Under the pieces are notes generated by a model that was given only the letters and a program-made list of their open reading frames with translations, made no database searches and was not told the origin of the DNA. Both the position numbers and the translations under genes were made by a program. A stretch of DNA of 64,000 bases, taken from assembly GCA_037179385.1 (NCBI GenBank), contig CM074180.1, positions 28,501,455 to 28,565,454 of the forward strand, written 5' to 3'. Shown here in pieces: positions 42,891 to 56,130 of this stretch; positions within the stretch are counted from its first letter, which is position 1, and each line of letters starts with the position of its first letter. Source of the stretch: Holothuria scabra (lineage: Eukaryota; Echinodermata; Holothuroidea; Aspidochirotida; Holothuriidae).

Positions 42891-45800
42891 AACGGAGTAC
42901 AGCCAAAGATTCAACAAGAATCGCTGTCAATTAGTAGCCTTTATTCTGCCTAGAAAGAAAATGATTATTGGTTTTTAAAAGTTTCATGGTTTAAAATTTC
43001 TCCTATTAATCACAACACCTTAGTTGACTTTCCGTGTGATTAATTCTTGTAGAGGGCAGCATACTTGTAGCATAGGTCCTGCATGCCTGAACTCAATGTA
43101 GGGTAGAGTTTGCATTGCATTGCCAAAGATAATATTAGCATGTGTCTACCTTCTGTAGAAGGTGATTATTTCAAAATAAAATTTATATGGTCAGTAAGAG
43201 ATTGCAGAGTCACACATCTTTAGAATTTATTAAGTCGGCCGCTCAGATGCCTCACCTCATCAGTTAGTTGGTTGGATGAGATTTATTGACACACCAACAT
43301 GAATGTGTTACATAATGAAATCTAAATAAAACGGTTCCAGTGCATCCCTTTAGTCACGGTTTACAACCATCACACCTCGTAGCAACTGTAGCAACATCAA
43401 TGCATGAATGTATATAAGTTCACCTATGTGGCAGAAAGAGTAAAGGGCTGGCATGGCAGCATATTGCTGTTCTCAACTGAAATGCTGAAAATCTCATGTT
43501 CGTGGAAAGTAAAAAGATGAAATTTGTAACCTTTAAATGATTTTAAGCAATATGAGTTCAGAATCATCTTTACTGTTCCCTCTGCTTTTTAAGCTCGTCG
43601 TAGGGATTATGTCTTGAACATGACAGATCAGGAAAAATATTTGTTGGTTCATTAAAACTTGACAAAAAACAGTAGGCTAGTTGTACAAACTTCTTTTTCT
43701 TTATTAACCAATATTTTGTTGGTTGCCTTTGTGGAAGAGGATTTTTGTTGTGTGTAGAGATGATCTCTGCACACAACCTCATAAATGCATTGTTAATTTC
43801 TGTAATTTCTTAGTATCATATTTTTAAAGTTGCACATTTGAGGTGGTCCCTAGAAATCATCAAATTTTTCCAAACCTGTAAAGTTTCCTTCAATACTAGT
43901 GACAGATGGTCAGAGGCTAACAAGCCTTACATTGTACATAGAAATAACTATATCATGTGTAATAGAGTCATGACTCTTTTTGGTTTTCCAAAATTTGTAA
44001 CCAGACACTTTTTCAAATTTTTCACAAATCCATTACAAGCTGGGGTACAAATAAATTCACAACTTAAACTTCTTGGATAACTTTTGGATGTGAAAGTTGA
44101 CTTAGTTTGTTAATTATTATTATTGTCATGTGATAGTATATTTCACCACTCTAGTTAGGATGTGATATGAGCTCAATATCATTTGTGTCTTTAAGGGTGA
44201 TGTAGTTACTACTTAGTTGTTGCTGATGAAAATGGGGTCCTCCTGCTTCTTGATGTTTTTTTTTTTTCTTTCAAATTTGTCTGGTACAAAACAATATGTG
44301 ATGAAAATTTCAAATTCATTGGCTTAAAGTGATCACATTGCTTGGCTTTTTTATCAAGTTATATTTACTGTGATAACAGAGTGTGGATGGAATGTAACCT
44401 TTTCTGTTGACAGGGCTAATTAGTATTTCCACAATATTTTCAATGCAAGGACATGGCAGGGAAGACCTTTCATTGTGTGGAATTGTTAGCCCCTTTGTTT
44501 CAATGCTGTTATCTGCCTTGAAACAAACTTTTTTCAGGTTGTAGAAAAATGTAGTGTCTTCTTTAAGCAAGATTGCAATGTGGTTGCAATGCATATAGAT
44601 GTTACACATCATTATCAAACTTTGATATGTCAGTTTGCTGATGAAGTTTATCCATTCAGATATTGTCATCAATTTAAAAACTGTACAGTATGTAATCTTT
44701 TTTTGGTTTCCTTTTTCCATCTATCTCAGTTATTTTGTAAGTGACATTTTTAGTGTGTTCAATCTCAATTTAACCTCATGTCTGTAATTTTTTTAAACCA
44801 ACACCTTGCCACATAAAAAGAAAATGACATTCCTTTCAAATTTTGTACATGTGGCATTACTTCTAGAAGTGGTGTTTTTAAAAGCAGTGAGAAAGAATGG
44901 TGGAAAATTAGGCATATTAAAGAGAAAAATTTGATCTCCAGTTCTCAGCTATCATACCCCATATACTAATTCAGGATTGGCTTCTTTCACTCTCTGTTCT
45001 ATTATTCATTATGTTGAAAAACATCTTTACATAGTACTTGAAAGGCAATACGAGGAATTGTAAGAGTTTGTTTATTTTTCGAGGCAAATTTGAAGCTTCT
45101 GCCTACTACATTTTCAGCAATCTCATGTGCAGATTAACGCAAGGCTGCATGTGTGTTTTCCTAAAGTGGATGCTGTCAGTGTCAAGGCCCCTGAAATGAT
45201 GAAAGTGGATTTTATGTAGGTTCTTCCTGTGATATAGGCCCATCATTTCATTATAAGCCCACCTGTTTCTCCTTTTAGCCTATTAAAGGTTTCTACTAGC
45301 TCTTCAAAGCACCATATATATCACAGGAGTAGTTTTAGTATTAGATGAGTTTTTGCTAACATAATTAGTTGATTTTAAAGCCAAGGTCAATCACTGATAG
45401 GCAACTGAGTAATTTGCACAACCTATTTTTTAAACATCTGAAATTAGAATAATTTTAGAGTGTTTTCACATGACATAACTGGTTAACAGTGCACACTGGA
45501 CAAACACCAACTGTCATCATGTTGGTCATTAGCTGTCTCTTAGTAAGCTGTACCCGGGCCTTTTAATGTCAGAGAAGTCATTCTGTATTGTTTGATGAGG
45601 TCAGTGGGTAGAGTGGTTGATATGCGTGAACCATTTGTAAATAAATAGTGTTATGGTGTGAATGGTGTAATTTATCATGCTTATGAAATAATTTTTTTGT
45701 ATGGGAGAGGGAGTCTCTTAATCCCTCCTCATAATTGATGGCAGAATTCCCATTAATGAAAGGCTGTGTCATACAATTATTTACAGGGCAGAGTTTACAT

Positions 45801-48235
45801 TGATCGAATGTAGCCCATTAAGTCATTGTGAAAGGTATGCAAACTTAAATTTTATTTGCATGGCATGAAGGGGCAATGTTGACTCCAGTGCGAAAGATTT
45901 TTTTGTTTGTATTAGTTCTATCTGATACTGTTATGTGAACAAGAAATTTAGGACATTGGTGTTTCCTTCTGATGTGATGATGGCCATCTGTTACATACAT
46001 TACATACAACCCCTCCCCTTCCTTTTTTGATGTATAATTTCTCTCTAGAATCATAGGTAGGTTCAAGTTTGGGCAGCATAGAAATTGGGGTCTGGATTGA
46101 TATTGTCACACCTTCTTACCTCCTATTTACCCATGTATTCCATTATTGTCGTCGATAACCTTGTGATACATATTTCTTGTAAAAACTCACAAAATTAGGA
46201 ACCTAGGACTAGAATGGGCTAGGGTCTAGTGTGGAACCTCCCTCTTAACTTCAGTGCTTCTCATGTAAAAACTGCTTTATTGTCCAGCAAAGTTTACAGG
46301 GAAGACTGGTAGCATTAGTGAATTTGTAAGTTTGTGACAGATTTAATTCTGGTTTTGCTGGAAAGCATTGAGGGGCAGATTGTCACAGATATATTGTTTG
46401 AGAAATTTTATCTGCACCGCTTGCATTCAATATTACTAAGATTTAAAGCTGGTAAATCCTAAGGGGGTCAGACCACATCTTTCAGGGTCACTTAAATCAA
46501 CAATGTTCTGATATTAAAATGTGCGACTTTATTTGTTACTGTACCATGATCTACTCTCTCCTCTTAGATAGCCTGGATCTGACCTCTATGAAACATAAGG
46601 ACAACCCTTCCTGTCCACCAGTCCTATAGACCCGGTTAGTAACCACTGCATTGGTCTTAATGAACTCTAGTCCCCTAAAATAAGTTGCAAAATGCCCATG
46701 TCAGAGCACTTCTTTAGCAAGGTTTACAGTTAAGTTCTGTGGAAACTGTCTGTGTTTTAGGTTTCAGTTACAGTGGGGGTGGGATGGTCTAATAAGAATA
46801 GACAAACCTCAGGACATCAACGTGCCTTTCCTCCTATATTACAGTGACAATTTCAGCAATGACCAATTTGTATTGAATTTCTATAAGGCCATGATTACCT
46901 CAGTCGCCATGTTGGACAGAACAGTCACTGAAATACAATTGAGAATCAGTGGATGACGTCTTCACTTAATAGGGCTCAGAGAGTCTAGAGACTGGTCAGG
47001 AAAGGTTGTTGCCTTTAAAGGGACGTAGCTTACTTTTGGAGCCTAGCTCCTAATGGAGTAATGATTTGTTTTTGGCCCTTGGCTCTTCGGCGAGATATCA
47101 AGGGTTAGAAATGTTGATGTCATCACTGTATAAACTGTGCTTCTTATGTTTTATAATCATGCACGAAAACGGAGGAAGGAGCAGCCATCTGACAAAAGTG
47201 CACAAGATGTCTATCTTTTATCTATCTCATTCAAGATTCTTTATAGTGTTTGGGAAGGGGAGGGGTGAGCAGAGAGCAAGAAAATGCCTGTCTGAGTATT
47301 TGTATTCTTGTAGCTCGTGTTTTCTACTAGTTTCTGTAATATGAAGATGTAAAAATAACAAAATATAGCAAGAACTAAACACTGAATATCCTCTTGATTT
47401 TACTTTTGGGCATGTGAAATCTGCTAACAGAAGCGAAATCCAACAATATATATAACTTGATATTTCCGTAGAGCACTCGATCATTTTCTGTTTGAAAATT
47501 GGATTTGGAATTACTCTCGTAAAAATGGAATTGCTCTCGTTTTTACGAAAAATCAAATAGCAAAACATAAGCAGCTTGTTTTTCCATCACTACGTATTTG
47601 AAAGGTTCAAAATACGACCAGATTACGGAATCCGTGGTGTGGTAAAATATCCCAGCACTAGAAATTTCCTTTGACCCAATTGCCGGTGCACAAGGTGTAG
47701 GACTATTTCGATTTGCAGCATCTCCGGATTTTGCCCCATATATTTAAAAGGATTTGGCAGAGGACTGCAAAATGGGCCGAAATATTTTCTCTCGTGGAGC
47801 TAGAGTGCGAAAACTGCATCTCAATAACATATAGCAAAATTAATTAGCTCAACCTGTGAATTGTGGGTAAACTTATGGTTCGCTTTGGGAGGAGAAAATT
47901 TCCGCCTTCACAGACAATGTTCGTCTCACTTATCAAAAGGCTTTCATTCACGCATGTTTTCATGGATTTGTTTGAAAGTTGTACACAGTGTCCCTTGGGT
48001 AGTGGGCAATGTGAGGTGGGCAGGATTTTTTTGGCCCATGGTCCCATGTGAGCCCTATGGCCCGTTTAATACAGTTATCCTAAATGTTACTTCTACACGT
48101 TCTTTGTACAATTGTGATGGTTGTGTCATAAGGATACTTTATTAGTGGTGCATTTAAGCTCTTCAGAAATTTGGGGTCAATGACCAAAGATGCTCCCATT
48201 TTGTGAAATTTGCAAAATGTTTAAATCCTCGTTGC
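42891..48235. other. Intergenic, no gene seen
   Basis: About 5.3 kb of AT-rich DNA. Short frames on both strands (for example 44,316-44,720 minus, 134 codons; 47,227-47,568 minus) have no recognisable domain, splice context or similarity. No repeat ends seen. It may include distal MAX 3'UTR. Confidence 0.4.
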
Positions 48236-48425
48236 CCAGTTGAAGCCCAGCTGGGCCCAGCTTCAACAACTGAAGCCTAGCTGGGCTGCATCTGGGCTTC
48301 AGCTGGGAAAAGCTAGCCCAGTTGGGCCCCATGTGGGAACACCTAACAAACACGACGGGGCCCCAGCTGGGGCCCAGAAAGTAGCCCAGCTGAAGCCCAG
48401 TCGGGGCCCAACTGGGCGTGTTGGC
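48236..48425. repeat. Palindromic CCCAGCTGGG cluster
   Basis: About 190 bp built from variants of AAGCCCAGCTGGGC and TGAAGCCCAG, each a near-palindrome around CAGCTG; the same words occur on both strands. Both strands stay open (62 and 93 codons) only because of the repeat. Confidence 0.8.
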
Positions 48426-48648
48426 TGAGTAGTTTCTGATCCCTAGTTGCCCGTACATCAGGGATAAACTACATGTAGCTGTAAAGGTTTACCCCTGTAC
48501 AATCCAAGTGCTAGGTGAACAGTGTATACCATTGTTGATACTGTAGATGGAAATTCTATTAAATTTTCGGGGAGAGAGATTTGGGTGAAATATGTTGATT
48601 GTGACAGTGAACCAGTTACATATAACAACACAAATATCTTGTGAGTTT

Positions 48649-48812
48649 CATTACCGAAGACTTCAAAAACGGAGCCCACTGAAATTGTGCTTGATGTTCA
48701 GCAAAAGCAATGGAGTAGGGAAAACAAACCAGTGAGCTACAACTCAACTGGAGGAAAAAGGCCGTGGCCGGCTGGAATTGATCAAATTGGTTGGAAACTA
48801 GGCTTAACTATT
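48649..48812 (+). mobile_element. SINE, 5'-truncated
   Basis: TTACCGAAGACTTCAAAAAC, CCAGTGAGCTACAACTCAAC, AGGCCGTGGCCGGCTGGAAT and TGGTTGGAAACTAGGC; the tail is decayed. Confidence 0.75.
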
Positions 48813-51306
48813 AGTTTTCACTTTTAAAAAATGGTTTGCCAATAAACTTTGCAGGAATCAAAAATTAAGCGCGCGACTGTGACAAAATGCAAACGTGATT
48901 TGGTGAAACCCATCTCTCGGTTTATTCTTTTGGCAAGATTTCATGTGAAAGGACGACTTAACCAGAGACGTAGATCTGGTTTCTGGACTGGAAGTCAAAC
49001 CTTTTACAACAGCTGGAACCTCAGATCTCGTCCGTGACCGAACTCGTCTATAAGAATTCCACCCACACAAACGCAAGCACACATCTATACACACACAAAC
49101 AAACACGCATGCACGCTCACGTTGACACTTATATACAAAAAACTCAGATAGATAGCCCATTATAATTGTAGTAATACTTCAAGACAGGCTCAAATTGATC
49201 TCAAGTCTTCTGTGCACCTCAGTGCCTCTCTCCCCATAATCTACGCCCCTGGAACTAGCTTCTTTCTAATCGGCAACACCCTTAATTTCAAAACGATCAG
49301 GCCCTCTGTTTTGTAATTCTAAAACCGATTTATGGATAAACAGGTCAAATATTTGGCCAACCTGCGAAACGCTTACCTTATGTTCCTAACCATGATTTTA
49401 AAGCAAGTTTAAAAGTTTATGAAAACATTTATTTTCCCTTCACCATTCTTTTTTCCTTCCTTAACGGAAGAACATAATTCATATCATATTATTACAAGCA
49501 AAGCAAAATATAAAGGTAAAAATATTTTACAGATATTTAAAGTATGCAGAAACTCGCAACTGTATATCACAACAATACATGTAGCTTTCTTAAAAGCTTA
49601 TCGATTAGCGGAAGAACTTTTTTGCTTTCCTTTTTTTTAATTATTAAAAGAAAACAAAAAAACCCCAATAGGGTACTAGTTAAAGCTTAAATATGAAACT
49701 GTGACTTCTTAGCTGTACAAATGATTTCCCCAAAATCCATTCCCTTCACCATTCTACTAAAGAAAAATATGCATGGTAGCACATGTACATGAACGGTGCG
49801 CCCAGCGCCCTCCCGTCATACCAAGACATTTCTTGAAATTGACATGTCGAATTTAATCGACATATGTCGGGTATTAGACGCGGATCCAAACATTCCAAAA
49901 AAGGGGGGTGTCTAAGAGAAAACAAGGGTGTGAGGGAGTTGCACTGCAAATTTCCAGTACGTTTTATTGTTGATGTGGCGAAAAAAGGGAGTGCTGAGGC
50001 CGTAACCCCCACCCCCCCCCCTTGTATCTGCGCCTGGGTATGGCAATCTGACTGGCTTTATAACGTCAGCAGTTCTATTTCAGAGTTCTGATTGGACAAC
50101 TTTGTGTAAGATGTGAGGTAAAATTGTACATATGAACATTTTCCTGTATGTCTGAGATGAAATTGTACATAATAGGCCATGTCGGATTTCATCGATACTT
50201 CCGAATATCTCGTACTTTTATTTGGGTTAAGAACGTCACCTCATGGCGTAGGCTGCGGACGCACCTACCCGCACCATGTTGAGTCCCGCTTAAAATGAGA
50301 CAAAAAATAGGCCAAAAAAGAAGCTCAACAAGACAACCGTGTTACTAACTGACCGCCGTCTATACGCAACACATCAGTCTTGTGCCTATAAGAGGACACA
50401 TATATCAATTTATCTGACAGCTTTCGTATACGCCAGGTTACACTTATATTAGGAGTGAATAGGCGATAATGTATAAAGGAGGAATATCGATGCATTGGGA
50501 CCTGCTTGTAAGAATTATGCACCCTTCGGCTGCGACGTTTCTGCAGCTTTCTGGGAATTACTGGCAAATATCCATATGAACAAAGTAAATTATAAGGTTA
50601 GGTGGTGCACTATCTGATGTCATATACAGAACCGCACCGAGGATGTTTAGCTAGAAAGGAGGGTTGAGAGCTTTGGGACGACTATCGAAACGAATCGCCA
50701 TCAACAGTTTGCACGAAGAGAACGTAAAAAGCGCCTGAAAAAATACCCCATAGATATTCGGAAATCGCCCTTTCTTTTAGGCTTCGCAAACAACTTCTTA
50801 AAACTGTAAAATGGCATCGCCAGAATTTTCTTGGAATAGTTGCTTATATTCTTACGTTCAAATTTGGCAGTGAGAATTTTGTAACGAGAATTTTTCTCTT
50901 TACGTTATAGCCTATATTAAATAGGCCTAATAATTATGGCATATTGGAGACTTCTTGCAAGTTGTTTGCTTTTAGTTTTTTACGATCTAGAAACAAACGT
51001 TTGAGGGAACTTCTCCAGTGTCGAAATTCAATTTGAGGACAAAAACAATCATAATGTCAATCAGTAGCGGCAATACTTGGGGGCACAGGGGAGTACCCCT
51101 ATCGATTTTTAAAAAATAATCGGATTTTTTTAAATGATCTCAAAAAGACGTTTAAGATGAAGATTTCTGTAGGTGGTAGGGTGAGGTGTGTTTTCGACCG
51201 AGTGTTGCATCTATTGCATTCAGTTTCAATCACAAATTGCTCTTAACTATCAAAATTTTCGCGCGCCCGCGCATTTCAAACCTTCCTTCGGCATTGTTCC
51301 ATAATT
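48813..51306. other. Intergenic, no gene seen
   Basis: Contains a CA-rich stretch near 49,065-49,120 and a C run near 50,011. A small frame after ATGGCATCG at 50,811 (20 codons) has no support. Nothing else recognised. Confidence 0.4.
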
Positions 51307-51473
51307 ACCGAAGACTGAAAAATGAAAGCTATTGCCATTGAACTTGGTGATAAGAATAAGCGCAGTGGAGAAAACAGGCCAGTGAGCCAAATATGGGGGA
51401 AAAGCCGTGACTGGCTCGACTTAAACCAATTGGGTAGAAGCTGGACCGTAAAACTTCATCTAACTCTAACTCG
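51307..51473 (+). mobile_element. SINE, 5'-truncated
   Basis: TACCGAAGACTGAAAAATG, AGTGGAGAAAACAGGCCAGT, AAGCCGTGACTGGCTCGACT, AACCAATTGGG and CATCTAACTCTAACT tail. Confidence 0.75.
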
Positions 51474-52199
51474 TATCAATACCTTCCGGTAGAAACTTTC
51501 GGAGAAGCACATTACCGCAAATATTGAAAGCTGTTTACGAACTACCAGGCAAAAGACTGGCTCTTTGAATCAGGGAGTTGCTCTAAGCAACTCCCTGTTT
51601 GAATGCAGGCATGTAGGTTTGTTGGGCAATTGAAAGTGTCAAGATGCAGAACTTGATTGTACGTTTTGTCAAGGAAATCTTCTTTAATGAACTCATTTCG
51701 GCGCCTTTCTCACGACTTATACGCTCCGCCACATGACCATTTTAAGGCAGTTGGGGTTAGGCGGCATTCAGAAGCTTTGTTCACAAAGAATCATTTTCAT
51801 AGATAAAATGCTCTCCCCTTCCACTTAGCCAAAATTAGAATTCACATTTTCCGCCATATATGATCAGTAAAAAAATACCAAAGTTGCACCATTTTGCATC
51901 TAAGTAACCTTAAACAGTTAAATTAACCAAAAAAAAAAAAAGAAAACTCAAAGGGGGAAGGGGACATTCCCCGGGACGGCACATTTACGTAGTGACAAAA
52001 TAAGGATCCCACTCCTGTAACTTGAAACCCTATGACGCATAGGAAGGTATAACGCAGACCTCGGGATTAATTGAGGTGACCTTGTTCTTCGGCCCCTTAC
52101 TTCCGCTTGTGCGGGCCTCTTTGGAATTGAGTTCCACCTTTTCAAAAAACGCACCCACATAAAGGTTTCATTATTGTTCCTACCTGCTGATCGACTGCA
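51474..52199. other. Intergenic, no feature recognised
   Basis: A small inverted pair CAGGGAGTTGCT/AGCAACTCCCTG at about 51,573-51,598 could form a hairpin. No gene seen. Confidence 0.4.
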
Positions 52200-52442
52200 T
52201 GAATGTTCAAGTGGTTAGAGCATCAGACTGACTTGCAGTCGGGAGACTGGGAGTCAGAGTACTGACCGGGTCATACCGAAGACTTTAAACTGCCATTGTG
52301 ACATTGTGCTGGTGCTCAGTATAGCAATTTAGTAAGAAAACACACCAGTGCGCCACAACAGTAAAAAGACCGTGGGCCGGCTCGACTTGATCCAATTGGT
52401 TGGGAACTGGGCCGTGAAACTCCATCTAACTAACTAACTAAC
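52200..52442 (+). mobile_element. tRNA-derived SINE, full length
   Basis: Best copy of the family. The head is tRNA-like: A-box-like GTGGTTAGAGCATCAGACT, a body with TTGCAGTCGGGAGACTGGGA and a decayed B box, then GGGTCATACCGAAGACTTTA, the conserved body (CACACCAGTGCGCCACAACA, GACCGTGGGCCGGCTCGACT, CCAATTGGTTGGGAACTGG) and a (CTAA)n tail. Other copies: 404, 6,325, 20,902, 24,716/27,086, 48,649, 51,307. Confidence 0.85.
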
Positions 52443-53188
52443 CTACCTGCTGATCTGACATTATCTGAAACTTGTTTTAAAAAGTTGAAAATGTCGAAGG
52501 ACAACAATGCATTTCAAGGCTAGGCTGCATTGTTACCGAGCTTTAAGGAACATTCATCATAAATCAGTCACTGGAAAGAATGTACCTGATGGTCTGTGAA
52601 AACTTTAAAAGGCCTGGATTTACAGGTATAAGAAGCCAGGCAGATAACTTCCAGTAACATTACACAATAAACCGTTAAGAAGATTGTTACACCGACAGAG
52701 ATCTGATAAGGCCTTTTGGCTAAGATCATTCGTAGTATCTATTCTTTTCATCCAGTCTACTGGTCTAGGATGGAGCCATACATGAAAGACCAACGATGTA
52801 AATGGTCTCATAGCGGACGAAGTCTTTTCAGGCTTTCAGCCCATTGCTACAAAAAATCAATAGGGGGCTGCAACCACAGAGGCGCTACGCAGGCTAATGG
52901 TCTTGAGATTTTTCAGTCGTTGAAGGGTTCAAGCACGGCAGTCGCCCAAAACTTAATCTGAAACAATATCAAATCTTACAGATTTCTTATTTCGCTTCAA
53001 AGTATCCTTCATAAGGGTTTAAGACTTTCATAGAAGTCTAGGAAGGTATCAATGAGTCACTCGAGTCTCTCCTCAATTTCATTTAAATGGGAAAAGTTAA
53101 TCAAGAAACACTGCATAAACTATAGGCCTAATCCAAATAGGAGTTAACTCTATTTCCTCTTGACAGCTTGAGACGTTGCTCACTTTCA
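52443..53188. other. Intergenic, one shared motif
   Basis: 52,864-52,897 repeats the motif of 7,467-7,499 (GGGGCTGCA, two bases, CACAGAGGCGCTACGCAGGC). No gene recognised. Confidence 0.4.
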
Positions 53189-53603
53189 GTGGCTTAGCTA
53201 CAGGGAGCAGGGGCGATTGTTCCCTGGCTCTGAGAGATGAAAAATTCGAAAAATTGCCATTGGAGACACTTGTTAAATAGAGTGTGGTTTTCACAGCTCT
53301 TTTTTCAAGAAATTACGAATTTTCTCTAATGAAAACCCCATATTTGTAATAACTTGTTTCAAAAATGAGAAATTTTAGGGCTCTTCGAGCACCTCAATGT
53401 GCACTTTCTCCTTCAGAACGGTAGTGCTTGCTCATAAATCAGTTTGGTAAAATTTTCAGAGCTTTGGAAATGTCAAAATCGGAAATTTGCAGGACGCGAT
53501 CTGTTGTAACATTTAGCGTCATTTGAAGACACAACAATATTTTTCAGAATTCGAGTTTGGGGTGATGACCCCCGTGGCCCCTCATGCTTACGTCAGTGAC
53601 GCT
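53189..53603. mobile_element. Possible hAT-like MITE
   Basis: Left end CAGTGGCTTAGCTACAGGG; right end, inverted, CACTGACGTAAGCATGAGGGG. Similar hAT-style ends but no target duplication could be confirmed. Confidence 0.45.
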
Positions 53604-55444
53604 AGCAGGAAGTTAGTCGTGGTGAATTTGTGATACATAGAGATCATCAATATGAGCTACATAGTCGCTCATGTCTGTCCGTTTTGCGGTTTTGGTAAAC
53701 ATCACCTCATTTCTTTAGTCCACAAAAACCTTGTCCCGAGAAGACGGGTGTGGGAACCGTAATCATAGCAACACCCGTAGCGAACGTTCCTTGGCTGGTT
53801 TTGTACGGCGGTCACCTGATAAAACTTGGCCAAATCTCATTTCCTACTGGTGCCACGTTTGTAAGTTTCCATATGTACAGCATGATTGACAAAATTGCTG
53901 ACAGTGTGAGTTCAATGATTCAATGTTGTTTCTTTCTTTTAAAATTGAAAGAAGAAAGCAAACGGAGAATAAGCAAAAATCGTACAGGTCTGGTAAAGCA
54001 AGTAAGGAGAACCCTTGGGATGTTATGCATATATCACTATGATAGCGGTATTCAACCATTTAAACATACATCAGAAGCTATGCAAAAGTGAAGCAGATAC
54101 TATTTTTCACCAACCCTGAGACAGAAAGCGAAGAATCGATTCCCCAAGAAAGACTTGAAGACTTGACTTGTCTTCTCTGGGATTTTTCAGCATGGCATTC
54201 ACTCCATGGAGCTTGTGGTGGAAATATTCCTGATCTGCAATGTTGTTTTGGGAAGATATTTCACAAAGAGCAGAAACCTTTTTCCTGACAGATTCCTCAG
54301 TACTCACTTCAAAACAATATTCCAAGTTTTGTTCTGGAATGAATATTTTGCTCTAAATTCAGCGAAGTTTTCTTCCAGGGGATGACAATACCAGGCGGCA
54401 TCCCCTCCACCTCCTCAGAATTTTTAAAGAAAATTTCATCACATCGATTTCCAAAATATGTGTGACTCCGTGGTAAATATGACAAAGTAGGATTTTTTTA
54501 TAAAGCTTGCGCCGAAAGATAATACTTTTATGGTGCTATGTGGGAATCAGTTTTTTGGAGGAGGGCGTCGTTAACAACATAAATACTCTAATGTGGTGTT
54601 TTTGACACAAAATGAGAGGTTATTCAGGCTGGTTGTTTCGAAGGTGATGAAGCTATTAAATTAGGACTCGGAATGGTTTGGACTCGGAATGGTTTGATAT
54701 GTAAGAGCTCTTTTGTACGCAATATTTTTGGTGCACTTTTTTATTCAAGTAATCATATCGGCAGCAAGCATCCGAAACCTTTAGCACCCGGTTTCGGACC
54801 CAGATCATTTAATGTACTTCGTGATGGCAATTCTCACTTGTCAGAAGATTTACTTACAGATTGAACTCAAATTTTTCGCTATTAAGTATGCGCTTTCCCA
54901 TTTGTCTTCCAGGGCGGCGCTAATGCGCAGATGTGTTACTGACAATTCAAACGTAGGACATGTTTAATTTGCTATATATAATCAGTAACAGAGCTTCTAA
55001 AACGGCTCCCCGAGTCCATTTCTTTTACTCCCCATCACCCCTCACCAACTTAACCTCTAGCAATGGTTTGCATTGAAACAACTGAGAAGGCAATTTATTA
55101 ACCTCTGCATTTACCGCGGAATTGTCTTAAAAAACAAGAGTGTTTCGGTGCGCTTTGCGCACACTCGTAACTTTCTTGGGTACTTTCGACTTTATAGTAT
55201 TCCTATCCGACCAATCCCTTTAAGCGGATATGAGTCGGAGTCGTAGGCCTATGCGTATATTTGTTGTTGTGTATGCCTACTCTTGCGAAATTGCTAGCTT
55301 AACCGTTAACAGTTTGGAACTTATCAATGTTTTTAGTTAACGACTGGTCAAACGGTTACGAGATCAGTTTATCTTTAAGTTGACCAACTTCTGGGCACTC
55401 TATCGGTAGCTTTTAAATTTGATGTAATGGTGATAAACCAGTTA
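53604..55444. other. Intergenic, unassigned
   Basis: Frames at 53,750-54,091 (113 codons) and 54,088-54,288 (66 codons) follow each other on the + strand in different phases, but I recognise no domain and no convincing splice sites. Could be a decayed gene or chance. Confidence 0.3.
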
Positions 55445-55760
55445 GGCATTGAAGGCCAAAATATCTCACACAGACAGTTTCAATTCTCTAACCTACTTAC
55501 CGGTACTTAAGCCCCTCCCACAACTGTCTACTAAACCTCATCGTAATCCAGACACAATCTTAGTTTACATTTTCATGGTGAGTACACGAGACCCAGTTTG
55601 CAATCAGAACACTCTCAGTACATGCTGGGAAATAAAAGCTATAATAGTCTACTTTTTTTAAATTTTCTTTCAATCAAGGAACTGTGCGGCCAATTTAGAG
55701 TTGCTCTAGACTAACTACAAAAATCGTAGTTCGGGTTGTGAATTGACTGCCTGATCGTTT
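55445..55760 (-). mobile_element. TTAA MITE
   Basis: Minus-oriented copy: plus-strand CAATTCTCTAACCTACTTAC, AAGCCCCTCCCACAACTGTC, ATCCAGACACAATCTTAG and CAATCAAGGAACTGTGC are complements of family blocks. Confidence 0.7.
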
Positions 55761-56064
55761 GTAGTTCCACGAAGTTTCCAACGGAAGTCATGATGACACA
55801 TAGAGGCTGACGCATAATTTATGGACGCCATTCAGGGAATGAAATGAAAACGTTAGCCTCAGACCGTGACGGTACCCGGTGTAACTTGCCTACCGTACCT
55901 CACCAGCCACCTGGTGGCTTTCAACAAACATTAATGTGGAAATGCAAATTGTGTCTGACGTAGTTGAAAACTATTGAAATAAACATATCGTAGTTACAAA
56001 AGAAATCTGGATAGCTGCAGGTCAACAAAGGTCAAATATCTTACATGAAAATGTTCCCTACCGC

Positions 56065-56130
56065 ATGAAGGAAGACTGCATGAGCACAGTAGATCAGAAG
56101 ACCTGTTCACCTGTCACAACGGCGAAGAAG
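56065..56130 (+). CDS. Possible upstream coding exon of the SLCO gene
   Basis: ATG followed by 21 codons (MKEDCMSTVDQKTCSPVTTA, then KK) and an excellent donor AAG|GTAAGG at 56,131. The donor is phase 0. The acceptor in front of the SLCO exon (TTATTCGTCAG| ending at 60,478) is also phase 0 with respect to the transporter frame, so the join reads KK-YHPDKMSKSNN without a stop. OATPs have a variable cytoplasmic N-terminus, so such an exon is plausible. Against it: poor Kozak context (C at -3), an overlapping upstream ATG, no homology that I can recognise in this stretch. It may equally be a 5'UTR exon or chance. Confidence 0.3.

Noticed and set aside
47227..48145. Overlapping frames of 92-113 codons on both strands
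   Set aside because: Overlap on both strands, no recognisable residues or exon borders.
52200..52275. Possible tRNA gene
   Set aside because: A-box-like text is good, but the B box is decayed and the sequence continues into the shared SINE body and (CTAA)n tail.
53750..54288. Frames of 113 and 66 codons in tandem
   Set aside because: No domain, no splice sites and no codon pattern that I can recognise; opposite-strand frames are equally long.
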